NCBI GenBank assembly: GCA_900315745.1
Contig: ONAG01000030.1
Coordinates: 7,207 to 47,390 of the forward strand
Direction: 5' to 3'
Length of the DNA stretch: 40,184 bases
Origin: an uncultured Prevotellaceae bacterium
GTDB lineage: Bacteria > Bacteroidota > Bacteroidia > Bacteroidales > Bacteroidaceae
The position numbers and the translations under genes are program-made. How positions within the stretch are numbered: position 1 is the first letter of the stretch; the number at the start of each line of letters is the position of its first letter. This document shows, piece by piece, positions 23,491 to 33,600 of the stretch. The notes beneath the pieces are model-generated. The model saw only the letters and a program-made list of their open reading frames with translations. It had not been told where the DNA came from and did not search any database.

Positions 23491-25518
23491 TCATTCTTCC
23501 TCAGAAGCGCTCTCGTTTTCAGCGTCGATAGCCTTTATCTTCTCCTTCACGAGAGCTAAGTCATCTTTGAGCTTTTGCACCTTGCGATTCATCTCGTCTA
23601 TGAGGCTGTTGCCCTTCTTGCTCGATACGCTGAGGAATCCGATGTTGTTTTCGTAAGTCTGGATTTCCTGCTTCAGTCCTTCGTAGCGTCTCATGAGTTT
23701 TGTGCGCTCATTGTCGAGAGCTCCGACACCTTTCTCTGCCACCGAACGCAAATTGCTCTTGAAGTTGTCGAGCCTGCGTCTTGTGACTGAGATGTTAAGC
23801 TCCTTGTAGATTTTGTCAAGGACTTCGTGATACTCCTTGAAGAGCTTGTCCTTATCGCGGTATGGCACATGTCCGATAGCGCTATATTCATCCACGAGAG
23901 CCTGAACGTTTTTCTGCGTGTCGTCCCCTGGTTCTTCTGCAAGAGCCTTGAGACGTGCTATTACGTCACGCTTCTTTGCCAGATTCTCACGCTCCTCGCT
24001 CCTGACGCCTGCATTCACGGCATTGCGAGCCTCGAAGAATTTGTTGCATGCACCGAGGAACTCGTTCCAAAGTTGGTCACCCAATTTCTTGGGTACTGTG
24101 CCGATGGTCTTCCACTCTTTCTGCAATGCAGCGAGTTTTTCGGAAGTAGCCTTCCAGTCTGTGCTGTCTTGCAAAGCCTTGGCTTGCTCCACCAATGCAC
24201 GCTTTTTCTCAGCATTCTCAGCGAACTGGCTTTTCAGATTGCGGAAATACTGTGTCTTTCTTCCGAAGAAGTCGTCACATGCAGCGCGGAATCTCTCGAA
24301 GATTTTCACATTCATCTTCTGTGGTGCGAAACCGATGTTTCTCCACTCACCCTGGATGGCGATAATCTCCCGAGTATGACGCTCCCAGTCGGCAGCGGTC
24401 TTGTTTTCCTCTTTTGCTATTGCCTCTACCTTTTCACAGAGTTCTGTCTTTTTGGTGAGGTTCTCTTCCTCCTTTGAGCGCAGTTCTTCGAAATGCTGTT
24501 GATGTCTTTTGTTGATTACAGATGAAGCTGCCTTGAATCGTGTCCAGACCTCTTCTCGCAGGTCTTTGGCAACTGGTCCTGCCTCACGATATTGCTGGTG
24601 CAGCTCTTGCAACTGATGGAATGCGCTTATGACATCCGTCTCTTCAGCCAATTTCTCAGCAGCCTCGCAAATCTTGGTCTTTATTTCCAAGTTCTTGCGG
24701 AAGTCATATTCGCGTGCCTCGATATTCAGGCGCAACTGGTCGTAGAATTGCTCAACATAATGCTGGTAAGTCTTCCACAGCTCGCTTGCCCTTTCTGCAG
24801 GCACGGCTTTTATTTCCTTCCACTCTTGCTGGAGGCGTTTGAATTCAGGATATGCCTTGTTGGCGCTTTCGGGTGAATCAACCATCCCCTTCACCTTCTC
24901 GATGATTTCGAGTTTTCTTTTCAAGTTTTCAGCCTTTTCGTTCTCCTGCTCTTGGAAAGCTTTCGACCTTCTTTCCTTGATGAGAGCCATTTCTGCCTTG
25001 AATTTCTCCTCTTGCTCATCAGGTGTGACTTGATAGCTCTCCGGATCTCCCCCAGCTTCCAAGTAAGCCTTTTCTGCAGCTTCCCTTTCGGCGGAATGCA
25101 GTTTGTAGAAGATTGTTTTTAGCAGGTCCACTTCCTTTTTGTCGGGCACTTCCTCGCCATGAGCCAGTTCTATCACCCTTTGCAGCACTTCTCCCTTGGT
25201 GTTGTAAACCTTTGGTTCTTCAGCAGCCTTTTCTTCTGCTTCATTTGCCTTTGGTTCATCCACTGCTGGTTCATCCGCTGCTTGTGGTGTCTCCACAACG
25301 GCAGGCTCGGGCACAGGAGCTTCTTCCACTGCTTCAGGAGCAGCTTCCACCTGTTCTTCTACGACAGCTGGCTTTTCCACTTGCTCTTCTGCAACAGCTG
25401 GTTTTTCCACTTGCTCTTCTGCCACTGCCGGAGTTTCCGCATTAACATTGGAAGAGTCCACTACCTTGTTTTCTTCTGGTGTACCCACATTTGGGGTCAT
25501 GTCTTGAGAGTCCATCAT
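23491..25518 (-). CDS. DUF349 repeat protein with acidic N-terminal repeats
   Basis: A 675-residue, highly charged, mostly helical protein. Residues after about 120 carry around five DUF349 repeats, each about 75 residues with a pattern such as LQKEWKTIGTVPKKLGDQLW or IQGEWRNIGFAPQKMNVKIF followed by FRAACDDFF. The N-terminal 110 residues are Ala/Glu/Pro/Val-rich and contain three 10-residue repeats of the VAEEQVEKPA type. There is no signal peptide. DUF349 proteins are widespread in Bacteroidetes, with no secure biochemical role known to me. The start at 25518 (MMDSQDM) is preferred over an earlier in-frame ATG at 25566, because the predicted transcript start (near 25558) lies downstream of that ATG. 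Confidence 0.9.
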   Translation of the reverse strand: MMDSQDMTPNVGTPEENKVVDSSNVNAETPAVAEEQVEKPAVAEEQVEKPAVVEEQVEAAPEAVEEAPVPEPAVVETPQAADEPAVDEPKANEAEEKAAEEPKVYNTKGEVLQRVIELAHGEEVPDKKEVDLLKTIFYKLHSAEREAAEKAYLEAGGDPESYQVTPDEQEEKFKAEMALIKERRSKAFQEQENEKAENLKRKLEIIEKVKGMVDSPESANKAYPEFKRLQQEWKEIKAVPAERASELWKTYQHYVEQFYDQLRLNIEAREYDFRKNLEIKTKICEAAEKLAEETDVISAFHQLQELHQQYREAGPVAKDLREEVWTRFKAASSVINKRHQQHFEELRSKEEENLTKKTELCEKVEAIAKEENKTAADWERHTREIIAIQGEWRNIGFAPQKMNVKIFERFRAACDDFFGRKTQYFRNLKSQFAENAEKKRALVEQAKALQDSTDWKATSEKLAALQKEWKTIGTVPKKLGDQLWNEFLGACNKFFEARNAVNAGVRSEERENLAKKRDVIARLKALAEEPGDDTQKNVQALVDEYSAIGHVPYRDKDKLFKEYHEVLDKIYKELNISVTRRRLDNFKSNLRSVAEKGVGALDNERTKLMRRYEGLKQEIQTYENNIGFLSVSSKKGNSLIDEMNRKVQKLKDDLALVKEKIKAIDAENESASEEE
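25345..25434 (-). repeat. Three 30-base tandem repeats inside the DUF349 gene
   Basis: Units beginning TTCCAC at 25345, 25375 and 25405 (plus-strand view) differ at a few bases and encode decapeptides of the VAEEQVEKPA type, in frame. A fourth, diverged start (TTCCGC) is seen at 25435. Confidence 0.85.
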
Positions 25519-25563
25519 TTCACAATTAGGTTTATGATTCGATTGTTCACACTTATTGAAATG

Positions 25564-25596
25564 CAAACTTAGGCATAATTTTTGAAACCACCTAAA
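25564..25596 (-). promoter_or_regulatory. Promoter of the DUF349 gene
   Basis: On the minus strand TTTA (25593-25596), 21 bases, then TAAGTTTG (25564-25571) fit the Bacteroidetes promoter pattern and put the start near 25558. Confidence 0.6.
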
Positions 25597-25679
25597 ATAT
25601 TCTTAAATTTTTTAAATATTTTTATATTCAAACATTTCTATAATGGAATTAAAGCGTTGTGCCTTGATTGCATTGTCGT

Positions 25680-27986
25680 TCATTCCAAGACAAAGGTCTT
25701 GCTTTGCAGGTCCTCGCTGTTGGGACCAACCATCAGTGTAAACTCCCCTGGCTCGGCGACATGGCGCAAGTTGGCATTATAGAACTTCAGCAGTTCCTCA
25801 TCTACTTCAAAGGTCACTGTCTTTTGCTCCCCCGGTTCGAGATGTATGCGGCGGAAGCCCTTCAATTCCTTGATGGGTCGGGCGATGGAGGCGGCAGTGT
25901 CATGGATGTACATCTGCACAATCTCATCACCGGCTCTGTGTCCAGTGTTCTTCACCGTCACCCGTACCTCTATTTTGCCACCAGAGCGGAACTTGTCGCT
26001 GCTGAGCGTCAGCGGACCATACTCGAAGGTAGTGTAGGTCAAGCCATAGCCGAAGGGGAACACCGCACTGCCGTCGATGTCGGTGTAGTTGGTGGAATAT
26101 TTGCTGAACCATTTGCTGATGGGACGTCCGGTCACCATGTGGTTATAATAGAAAGGCTCCTGACCGGTGGTCTGGGGGAACGAGGTGGTGAGTTTGCCAC
26201 TTGGACTGGCATCGCCGAAGAGAACATCGCAGATGGCGTCGCCTCCCTCACTGCCGCCAAACCATACGTTGAGGATGGCGGGGATGTTCTCCTTCTCCCA
26301 TTTCATCACCACGGGACGGCCGGTGAAATAGACCACCACAATGGGCTTGCCTGTTGCCTTCAGTGCCTTCAACAGGCGTTGCTGCGTCTCAGGAAGGCTT
26401 ATGTCGGAACGGCTGGAACTTTCCCCGGTCATCTCCTGCGACTCGCCAATGGCGGCAATGATGACATCAGCATCGGAAACCGTTTGGAGCGCCTCATTGA
26501 GCAGCTCTGCCTCAGAACGAGGGTCACGGATATTGGTGCCGAAGACTTCCCAGTTGGCTTCTATCTGCTCGTCCTCATGGATGTTGCTTCCCTTTGCATA
26601 GACCACCTCGGCATGCTGTCCCAAGGCGCGGCGCATGCTCTCCAAGAGGGTGGAGAACTCATTCGGGTTGGTGTTTGCTGTCGGTGCCCAGTTGCCACGC
26701 ATATTCTTTGGGGCATGTGCCATGGGACCTACCAAGGCTATCTTGCCTTTCTTCTCAAGGGGGAGCAAGTGATTGTCGTTTTTCAACAGGACAAAACTCT
26801 CTGCCGCAATCTGACGGGCAAGTGCTCTGGAGGCATCGGTGTAGAGCACGTCTTTCTGCTTCTTGGAGGGCGTGTTGCAATAGCGGTAGGGGTCTTCAAA
26901 GAGACCTAAGTCCCACTTCGCTTCCAACATGCGGCGACAGGCTGTGTTTATCTGGTTCATTGTCACCGAACCTTCTTCCAAGGACTTCTTCAGCGTACCC
27001 ACAAAACCGCGGGAGCACATGTCGAAGTCGGTGCCGGCTGCCAACGCACGGGCGGAGCATTCTTGCAGGTCGCCGCATCCCCAGGCACGCATCTCACCTA
27101 TCGAACCATAGTCGGTCACCACGAAGCCCTTGAAATTCCATTGCTCGCGCAAGAGGCTCGTCAACAGCCAGCAACTGGCGGTGGCAGGCTCGTAGTCTAT
27201 CGTGTTGAATGACGACATCACGCTGCCCACGCCAGCATCCACAGCGGCACGGTAGGGAGCGAGGTAGTCGTTGTACATCCTCACACGGCTCATATCGGTC
27301 ACATTATAGTCAAGACCTGACTCTGAGGCGCCATAAAGGGCGAAATGCTTCACACACGCCATCACCTCGTCGGTGGCATACCGTCCTCCATTGCGTTTGT
27401 CGCCTTGATAGCCGAGCACCATGGCTTTGGCAATTTCGCTTCCCAAGAACGGGTCTTCGCCGGCACTCTCGGCGATGCGTCCCCAACGGGCGTCGCGACA
27501 GATGTCAACCATCGGACTATACACCCATGGTATGCCGTCTGCCGTGGCTTCGATGGCGGCTGTTCGGGCTGCCAACTTTACCTTCTCGATGTCCCATGTG
27601 CACGACATGGCAAGGGGGATGGGGAAGATGGTGTGATAGCCGTGTATGACATCGAGGCCGAACAGCAGCGGGATGCCCAGGCGTGACTTCTCCACGGCAT
27701 ATTGCTGCACTTCGCGTATGCGGTCCACGCCCATCAGACTGAGGAAACCGCCCACCTCGCCATTGAGGATGGATTGGTCTTCCACGCCTTTCTTTCCGAC
27801 GCCAGTGTTCAACTGTCCTGCATCGAGCAGGTTGAGTTGTCCGAGTTTCTCCTCAAGGGTCATGCGCGACATCAACTCGTTGATGAATTCGTCCTTGGTT
27901 TGTGTAATCTTCTTGGGTTTCTTTGCCCATGTGGCGGTCGGCAGCAGGAGCGCTACGACCAAGGTCAATAATGCAGTTTTTTTCAT
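25680..27986 (-). CDS. GH3 beta-glucosidase, BglX type
   Basis: A 768-residue secreted, probably periplasmic glycoside hydrolase with a signal peptide ending near TATWA. The GH3 N-terminal barrel shows MTLEEKLGQLNL, LLFGLDVIHGYHTIFPIPLA, WGRIAESAGEDPFL, VKHFALYGASESG and the nucleophile Asp292 in GFVVTDYGS. The C-terminal alpha/beta domain and a fibronectin-III-like end follow (GYGLTYTTFEY, FRRIHLEPGEQKTVTFEVD, FTLMVGPNSEDL). Such enzymes remove terminal beta-glucosyl or related residues from oligosaccharides; some family members act on xylosides. It is divergent from the GH115 gene across a 165-base region holding promoters for both. No clear terminator is seen after it. Confidence 0.95.
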   Translation of the reverse strand: MKKTALLTLVVALLLPTATWAKKPKKITQTKDEFINELMSRMTLEEKLGQLNLLDAGQLNTGVGKKGVEDQSILNGEVGGFLSLMGVDRIREVQQYAVEKSRLGIPLLFGLDVIHGYHTIFPIPLAMSCTWDIEKVKLAARTAAIEATADGIPWVYSPMVDICRDARWGRIAESAGEDPFLGSEIAKAMVLGYQGDKRNGGRYATDEVMACVKHFALYGASESGLDYNVTDMSRVRMYNDYLAPYRAAVDAGVGSVMSSFNTIDYEPATASCWLLTSLLREQWNFKGFVVTDYGSIGEMRAWGCGDLQECSARALAAGTDFDMCSRGFVGTLKKSLEEGSVTMNQINTACRRMLEAKWDLGLFEDPYRYCNTPSKKQKDVLYTDASRALARQIAAESFVLLKNDNHLLPLEKKGKIALVGPMAHAPKNMRGNWAPTANTNPNEFSTLLESMRRALGQHAEVVYAKGSNIHEDEQIEANWEVFGTNIRDPRSEAELLNEALQTVSDADVIIAAIGESQEMTGESSSRSDISLPETQQRLLKALKATGKPIVVVYFTGRPVVMKWEKENIPAILNVWFGGSEGGDAICDVLFGDASPSGKLTTSFPQTTGQEPFYYNHMVTGRPISKWFSKYSTNYTDIDGSAVFPFGYGLTYTTFEYGPLTLSSDKFRSGGKIEVRVTVKNTGHRAGDEIVQMYIHDTAASIARPIKELKGFRRIHLEPGEQKTVTFEVDEELLKFYNANLRHVAEPGEFTLMVGPNSEDLQSKTFVLE

Positions 27987-28034
27987 GATCTTAGTTTGAT
28001 GTATTGTCTTTTCCGTTTATTCGTTAACAATATG

Positions 28035-28066
28035 CAAATATACGTCTTCTTTTTCAATAAATCAAA
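28035..28066 (-). promoter_or_regulatory. Promoter of the GH3 gene
   Basis: On the minus strand TTTG (28063-28066), exactly 20 bases, and TATATTTG (28035-28042) match the consensus fully. Transcription would start near 28028, about 40 bases before the start codon. Confidence 0.8.
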
Positions 28067-28081
28067 TTCTTCTATCGGCAT

Positions 28082-28113
28082 GTTCAATAATCCAAGTATT
28101 TTATCTATATTTG
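28082..28113 (+). promoter_or_regulatory. Promoter of the GH115 gene
   Basis: GTTC (28082-28085), 20 bases, then TATATTTG (28106-28113) give a perfect -7 element with a weak -33. Start near 28119, about 33 bases before the ATG. It does not overlap the GH3 promoter. Confidence 0.65.
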
Positions 28114-28151
28114 CAATGTAAAGAAATAATCCACACATAGTACCTAAAATT

Positions 28152-30548
28152 ATGAAGAGAATCATACTCCTGTTGGCAAGTGCCATCATCGTGACAGTTG
28201 CTAATGCGACAGACCTGAAACGTTGCAAAATAGTATATGACCAAAACGACGCTCCCTTGGTGTCGAAGATGGCAACCACTCTCAGTGAAGACATTGAACG
28301 TGTGACAGGATACATGCCTCCTGTTGTCAACAAGATGCCAAAAGGTCCGGTGGTGATTCTTTCGACTATAGACAGGCTTGCCAAACTCAGTCCTAATGTC
28401 AAGGCTGACGAGTTGCGTGGCTCTTGGGAACGTTACAAGATAACAACAAGTGGAAACCGCCTAATCATCATCGGCAGCGATGCACGCGGACTGGCATACG
28501 GAGTGCTGCATGTCAGCGAACGGATAGGCGTCTCTCCCTGGTATTGGTGGGCTGACGTTCCCATCAAGAAGAAGAGCAGCCTCGACTATAAGGAGAACAT
28601 ACTCTCTGAGTCACCAACAATAAAATACCGTGGCTTCTTCATCAACGACGAGGACTGGGGACTGAAGACATGGGCGGCAAGGAATTTCGAGAAAGACCTG
28701 AACGACATTGGTCCCAAGACATACGACAAGGTGTGCGAACTTATCCTTCGGTTGAGGGGCAACATGCTTGCACCTGCCATGCATACTTGCACAGGTGCTT
28801 TCTACAGCCATCCTGAAAGTCAGGTGGCTGCCGACGCATGGGGCATAATGATTACCACAAGCCACTGTGAACCAATGCTTTTCAACAATGCCGCCCCATC
28901 GGAATGGGAAAGGCAGCGCGACGGGGAATGGAACTACCTAACCAACAAGCAGACTATCTGGAAGAAATTCGACGACAGACTGCAACAGACGGCATCATAC
29001 GACAACATCTATACCATGGGCATGCGTGGCTTGCATGATGAAGCCATGAAAGGCTCCACAGACCCCAAGGTCAGGGCACGCACCTTGGAACAGGTCTTTG
29101 CCGACCAAAGGGAGATTCTTCAACGCCACAAGGGGAAAGCAGTAGAGGATATCCCACAGATTTTCGTTCCTTACAAGGAGACTCTCGACATCTACGATGC
29201 CGGACTGAAAGTTCCTGACGACATAACCATCGTTTGGCCGGATGACAACTACGGATATATGAAACGTGTCAGCAATGCCGCCGAACGACAACGCAAGGGC
29301 GCCGCTGGCGTGTATTACCACATCAGTTATTTGGGCACGCCACACGACAACCTATGGATTGCCACCACCGCCCCCTCCCTGATGTATGAAGAACTGAAGA
29401 AAGCGTACGATGCAGGTGCCGACCGCTACTGGCTGCTGAACGTTGGGGATATCAAACCCATGGAAATAGAGATACAGCAATTCTTCGACATGGCATGGGA
29501 CATCAAGGCGTTCAACTATGAGAATGTCAATCGCCATCAGTCAAAATGGCTCGCCCAAATCTATGGTTCCAAATATGAAAGCCAATTCCAGCAATTACTC
29601 GACACTTATTATCGTCTGGCATGGCAGCGCAAGCCTGAATTCATGGGCTATGAGATAGAATGGGACAACCGAGAGAACGAGAGGTTGCACGACAGCGACT
29701 TCTCATTTGAAGACGGCTCCGCACAACAGCGACTGGCAGAATACAAATCCATCTCCGACCTCATCGACAAGATAACAGTGTCTTTGCCTGCAGACCATAG
29801 GGCATCACTGTTCGAGATGTTGGGCTATTCGGTGAAGTCGGCATACCAGATGAACATGAAATTCCTCATGGCGCAGCAAAACCACGAGACAGGTAGTGAG
29901 TTGTCGGCTCAAAAAGCACGCATGGCTAACGACAGCCTGCTGTCGTTGGTCAATGAATACAACAACCTTCTCAATGGCAAATGGAACCAGATGATGTCGG
30001 AGATTCCTCCAGGCATAGTGGCACAATACCAAAAGATGCCTGAATTGGTTACGTCTCCCACCAACCAGTTCAAACTCCCTGCGGAACAGCACTACACCAC
30101 ATTGCCCAACATCATCTCATTACGCAAGGCAAAGGCAACAGCTCCTTTCCGCCTAATCGAGGGAATGGGAGCTGACTGGATCGTGCTGCAATTGGGCGAG
30201 CCAATGGATGAGGTGCAAGACCCAGCCAACCTCTCCTCCCGTCACATCGACCTTGATTTCGAGACTGCCGCAGATGCCGACTCTGTGAAGATTTGCATTT
30301 CATGTGTTCCCGTTTGGCCTGTCGGTCTCGACCGCAGCAATCGTTTTGGCATTAGCGTTGATGGCAACAAGCCCATAGTTTGCGAGAACAAGTTTGAGGA
30401 ATGGTCGGCTTCATGGAAACGCCAGGTTTTGGAAAACAGGAAGGATTTCATCCTTGACTTCCCACTCGACAAGAAGAGCCGACACCACTCCATCTCGCTA
30501 ATCATAGGCGACCCAGGACAGCTCATCCAGAGAATCAGTTTCAAGTAA
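28152..30548 (+). CDS. GH115 alpha-glucuronidase
   Basis: A 798-residue secreted enzyme with a signal peptide ending near VTVANA. Family GH115 removes (4-O-methyl-)glucuronic acid side groups from xylan or related glucuronic acid-bearing glycans. Strong family marks are KYRGFFINDEDWGLKTWAA, LRLRGNMLAPAMH, WGIMITTSHCEPMLFNNA, TIVWPDDNYGYMKRVSNAAE and GVYYHISYLGTPHDNLWI, followed by WLLNVGDIKPMEIEIQQFFD. The C-terminal part (about 600-798) looks like the usual beta-sandwich but is short, so the protein is at the lower end of family length. It is divergent from the GH3 gene and ends at a bidirectional terminator. The substrate, xylan or glucuronic acid-decorated pectic or arabinogalactan side chains, is undecided from sequence. 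Confidence 0.92.
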   Translation: MKRIILLLASAIIVTVANATDLKRCKIVYDQNDAPLVSKMATTLSEDIERVTGYMPPVVNKMPKGPVVILSTIDRLAKLSPNVKADELRGSWERYKITTSGNRLIIIGSDARGLAYGVLHVSERIGVSPWYWWADVPIKKKSSLDYKENILSESPTIKYRGFFINDEDWGLKTWAARNFEKDLNDIGPKTYDKVCELILRLRGNMLAPAMHTCTGAFYSHPESQVAADAWGIMITTSHCEPMLFNNAAPSEWERQRDGEWNYLTNKQTIWKKFDDRLQQTASYDNIYTMGMRGLHDEAMKGSTDPKVRARTLEQVFADQREILQRHKGKAVEDIPQIFVPYKETLDIYDAGLKVPDDITIVWPDDNYGYMKRVSNAAERQRKGAAGVYYHISYLGTPHDNLWIATTAPSLMYEELKKAYDAGADRYWLLNVGDIKPMEIEIQQFFDMAWDIKAFNYENVNRHQSKWLAQIYGSKYESQFQQLLDTYYRLAWQRKPEFMGYEIEWDNRENERLHDSDFSFEDGSAQQRLAEYKSISDLIDKITVSLPADHRASLFEMLGYSVKSAYQMNMKFLMAQQNHETGSELSAQKARMANDSLLSLVNEYNNLLNGKWNQMMSEIPPGIVAQYQKMPELVTSPTNQFKLPAEQHYTTLPNIISLRKAKATAPFRLIEGMGADWIVLQLGEPMDEVQDPANLSSRHIDLDFETAADADSVKICISCVPVWPVGLDRSNRFGISVDGNKPIVCENKFEEWSASWKRQVLENRKDFILDFPLDKKSRHHSISLIIGDPGQLIQRISFK

Positions 30549-30564
30549 AAACAGCACAACACAA

Positions 30565-30598
30565 TTGTGGCCATTGGCGAAATTGTCAATGGCCACAA
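30565..30598. terminator. Bidirectional terminator between convergent genes
   Basis: TTGTGGCCATTG (30565-30576) and CAATGGCCACAA (30587-30598) form a perfect 12-base-pair stem with a 10-base loop between the GH115 and GLUG-repeat genes. T tracts are short on both sides. Confidence 0.75.
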
Positions 30599-30633
30599 AT
30601 TTGCTATAAAGTCATGTTTCTGTCAATGCCACG

Positions 30634-33600
30634 TCACTTGATGGCTACTTTCTTGCCATTGCGCACATAGACCCCCTTGACAGGTTGTTTCACCTTCACA
30701 CCTTGCAAGTTGTAGAAGACATCCTTGTCATTAGCAGTTTCCACATCCTTGACACCAGTAGTTCCACCAGCAACGCCCTGAAGTGCTATGGCGTCGCACT
30801 CCTTGTTGGTAAGCAGTATGCCGTCAACTTGTGCCTTGCCTTCAACCTTGCCTTCAGTCACCAGTGTGAATAGCCGTGTGCCATCGTTCACCAATTCGTT
30901 GCCTTCCATGCTCCACACGACAATGTTCCATGAGCCATCCTCTATCTGTTTTGTGGCGATGGAATGTCCATCCGCCCTTTGTGGGTTGAGCACGGCTTCC
31001 TTCAACTTGCACCCTTGTGGCAGTTTCACATTCATCTGCAATGCTGTGTAATGGTCGAGATTGTCGAGGTGGATGTCATAGCCCTCATCACAAGCCACCA
31101 CCTCAATCTTGTCGAGTGACGTGTTTGCAAGAAGAGCATTTACGCTGTTCACAGAATTGTTGTTGCTGAGAATCATCATGACGCATGTCATCACATCGGA
31201 CACATCAACACTTCCATCCTCATTAGCATCGGCATTATGCTCGTAGAACGGCTCAACAGGCATTCCGAGGATGTGGTTCACCAAGTTCATCACATCAGTG
31301 ATTGTCACCTCTCCGTCGCCATCCACATCGCCACGAATGCCATCAATGACCTCCAACATGCCTATTTCACCAGAATCTTTGTAAGACGTCGATACTGTGG
31401 CTCCATCTTTCAGTTGTGCGAACACCACATCATTGAAGAACACATCATAAATGTCAGGCACTGCACTGTCGTCTGCCTCAAGACCTATGCTCATCAAACC
31501 ATCTCCCGCAGGATTGAATCGTTTCATGTTGACAGAGAACACCATTATCTTGTAAGAGCCATCGTCAAGTCGGTTGCAAGCGATGGAGTGCCCATCAAGT
31601 TTTCCAAGCGGCTTGATGTCATACGCTCCAGATACTTTCTTGATGGAGACACCGGCGGGCAGCACAAGCGTGAACTGCACTCCTATGTTTATTTTGCTAT
31701 CTTCAGAATCGGACATTGTGACTTTAAGCGTTCCTCCTGTCTGCTTGTTGAGCACAAGTGGTTCCGATGTCAAATGATAGCCTGTAGTAACCCATCCTCC
31801 GGCAGATGGCGATACATAACGCAAATTGGGAAATCCAAAATACATTCCCTTTTTTTCAAACATCCAGATATTTGTGAAATTCCATCCTTTCGACACGTAA
31901 TATCTTTCGAGGGTGGCGGCAGAATATGCGATATCCCGTCCATTAAGCAAGTTGCTTTCAAACTGTGTCACTGCCACACCGTCCACAGTTTGTTTTGTCG
32001 TTCTCAAAGAGACATTTGCCTTGGAGTCTGTGTTGGCTGGTATGCTGTATGAGCCATTGCAAGCGCCAAACGCCATTCCCTTGTGTTGTGTGGCACTGGA
32101 AAAGCCTATCTCATAGTTGCTGGAGAAGCACGACTCCACAATTGCCTGCTCGCTTGAGTTACCTTTGACTTCCCCACATAAACCTCCAACATATTCAAGC
32201 CCTGAAATGCGGTTTCTCGAATAGCAGTTGCGGAGGGTTCCACCAACAAACTGACCGACAAGTCCACCTACATAACTCTCGCCAGTAACATTCATGCCAT
32301 AAGAGAAGCAATCCGTCATTTCGCCTGCAAAATAGCCTGCCAAACCTCCGACACAATCATAATAATCCGCAGAAACTTCATCATCTTCACCACGAACACC
32401 CTTGATGTCGCCCGAAAAAGCTTCGCATTCTTTTATTGTGGTTTCTATATTGTTGCATAGTCCCACGATGCCTCCTACATAAGAACAACCTTCCAAATTC
32501 ATGTATTGATTTATACATTTCTCTATCGAAGATTGTCCATATCCATGATAATAATCGTCTTCATAAAGCAAGTCGTTTCCTATGCATCCTACTATTCCCC
32601 CTAAATTGTTAAAGCCTTTGATAGAACCATTCCCACGACAATTCTTGATAGTGCCACGTTCCATTTTACCCACTATGCCCCCATGATTGGCAAGTCCTGT
32701 GAGATGGCATGATGTCCAACAAGAAGTTATGGTGCCATCTGATAAATAGCCAACAATACCACCTACGTACTCATCACCATTTATGTTTCCAGAATAGCCG
32801 CAGTCGTTAATATCGCCCCATTCACTCCATCCGCAGATACCACCAAGTGAAGATGAACCACCATTTATATCGGCTTTAACTTTACAATTATAATAATTGG
32901 CGGATCCTCTACCACAAATGCCTCCTATTTCTCCATATCCACCTACACTGCCACTTTCAAAAGTACAATTATTAAAGGAGCCACCAGACGAATATCCACA
33001 AAAACCTCCTATTTCTCCACCTCCATCTACACTGCCACTATCAAAAGTACAATTATTAAAGGAGCCACCATAGGAATATCCACAAAAGCCTCCTACATAC
33101 TCCATTCCGTGGACATTACCCTTCACCACACAGTTTGAAACATATGCGTTGTATGCTATTCCAAAAAGGCCTCCAACATAATCGCCCATTGGGACTTCTC
33201 TGTTTACACGATTTCCTTTTCCTTCAGGAGCATGCGAACTGTTGTGATAATCATATCTTATATCCACCTCAACCGTCAAGTCGTAAATTCTGCCTTCAAA
33301 AGCTCCGAACAAGCCTAAATAATCAGAGTTGTTGTGAATCTTCAACCCTTTGATTGTCTTATTGTTTCCATAAATGGTACCATGGAAGACATCCTCATAA
33401 TCTTCATAGTAATAATCTCCCTCATAATCATCAGGTATTCCACTGCCAATGGGACTCCATCCGCCATAAGGATATTTCTGCGCGATATAATCGGTCAAGT
33501 CGATATCGTTCATCAACTTGACATAAATATAATTATCGGGCCCCAAGAAATTGCGCAATTCTCCAAGCTGGGCTGCAGTGGTGACTTGATAAGGATTTCC

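Noticed and set aside
25668-26909. Plus-strand open frame of 413 codons opposite the GH3 gene
   Set aside because: The GH3 protein is complete on the other strand; this frame is its shadow, without a domain or plausible start.
32200-33400. Repetitive stretch that could suggest a CRISPR-like array
   Set aside because: The repeats are coding GLUG units in frame with no regular unique spacers.
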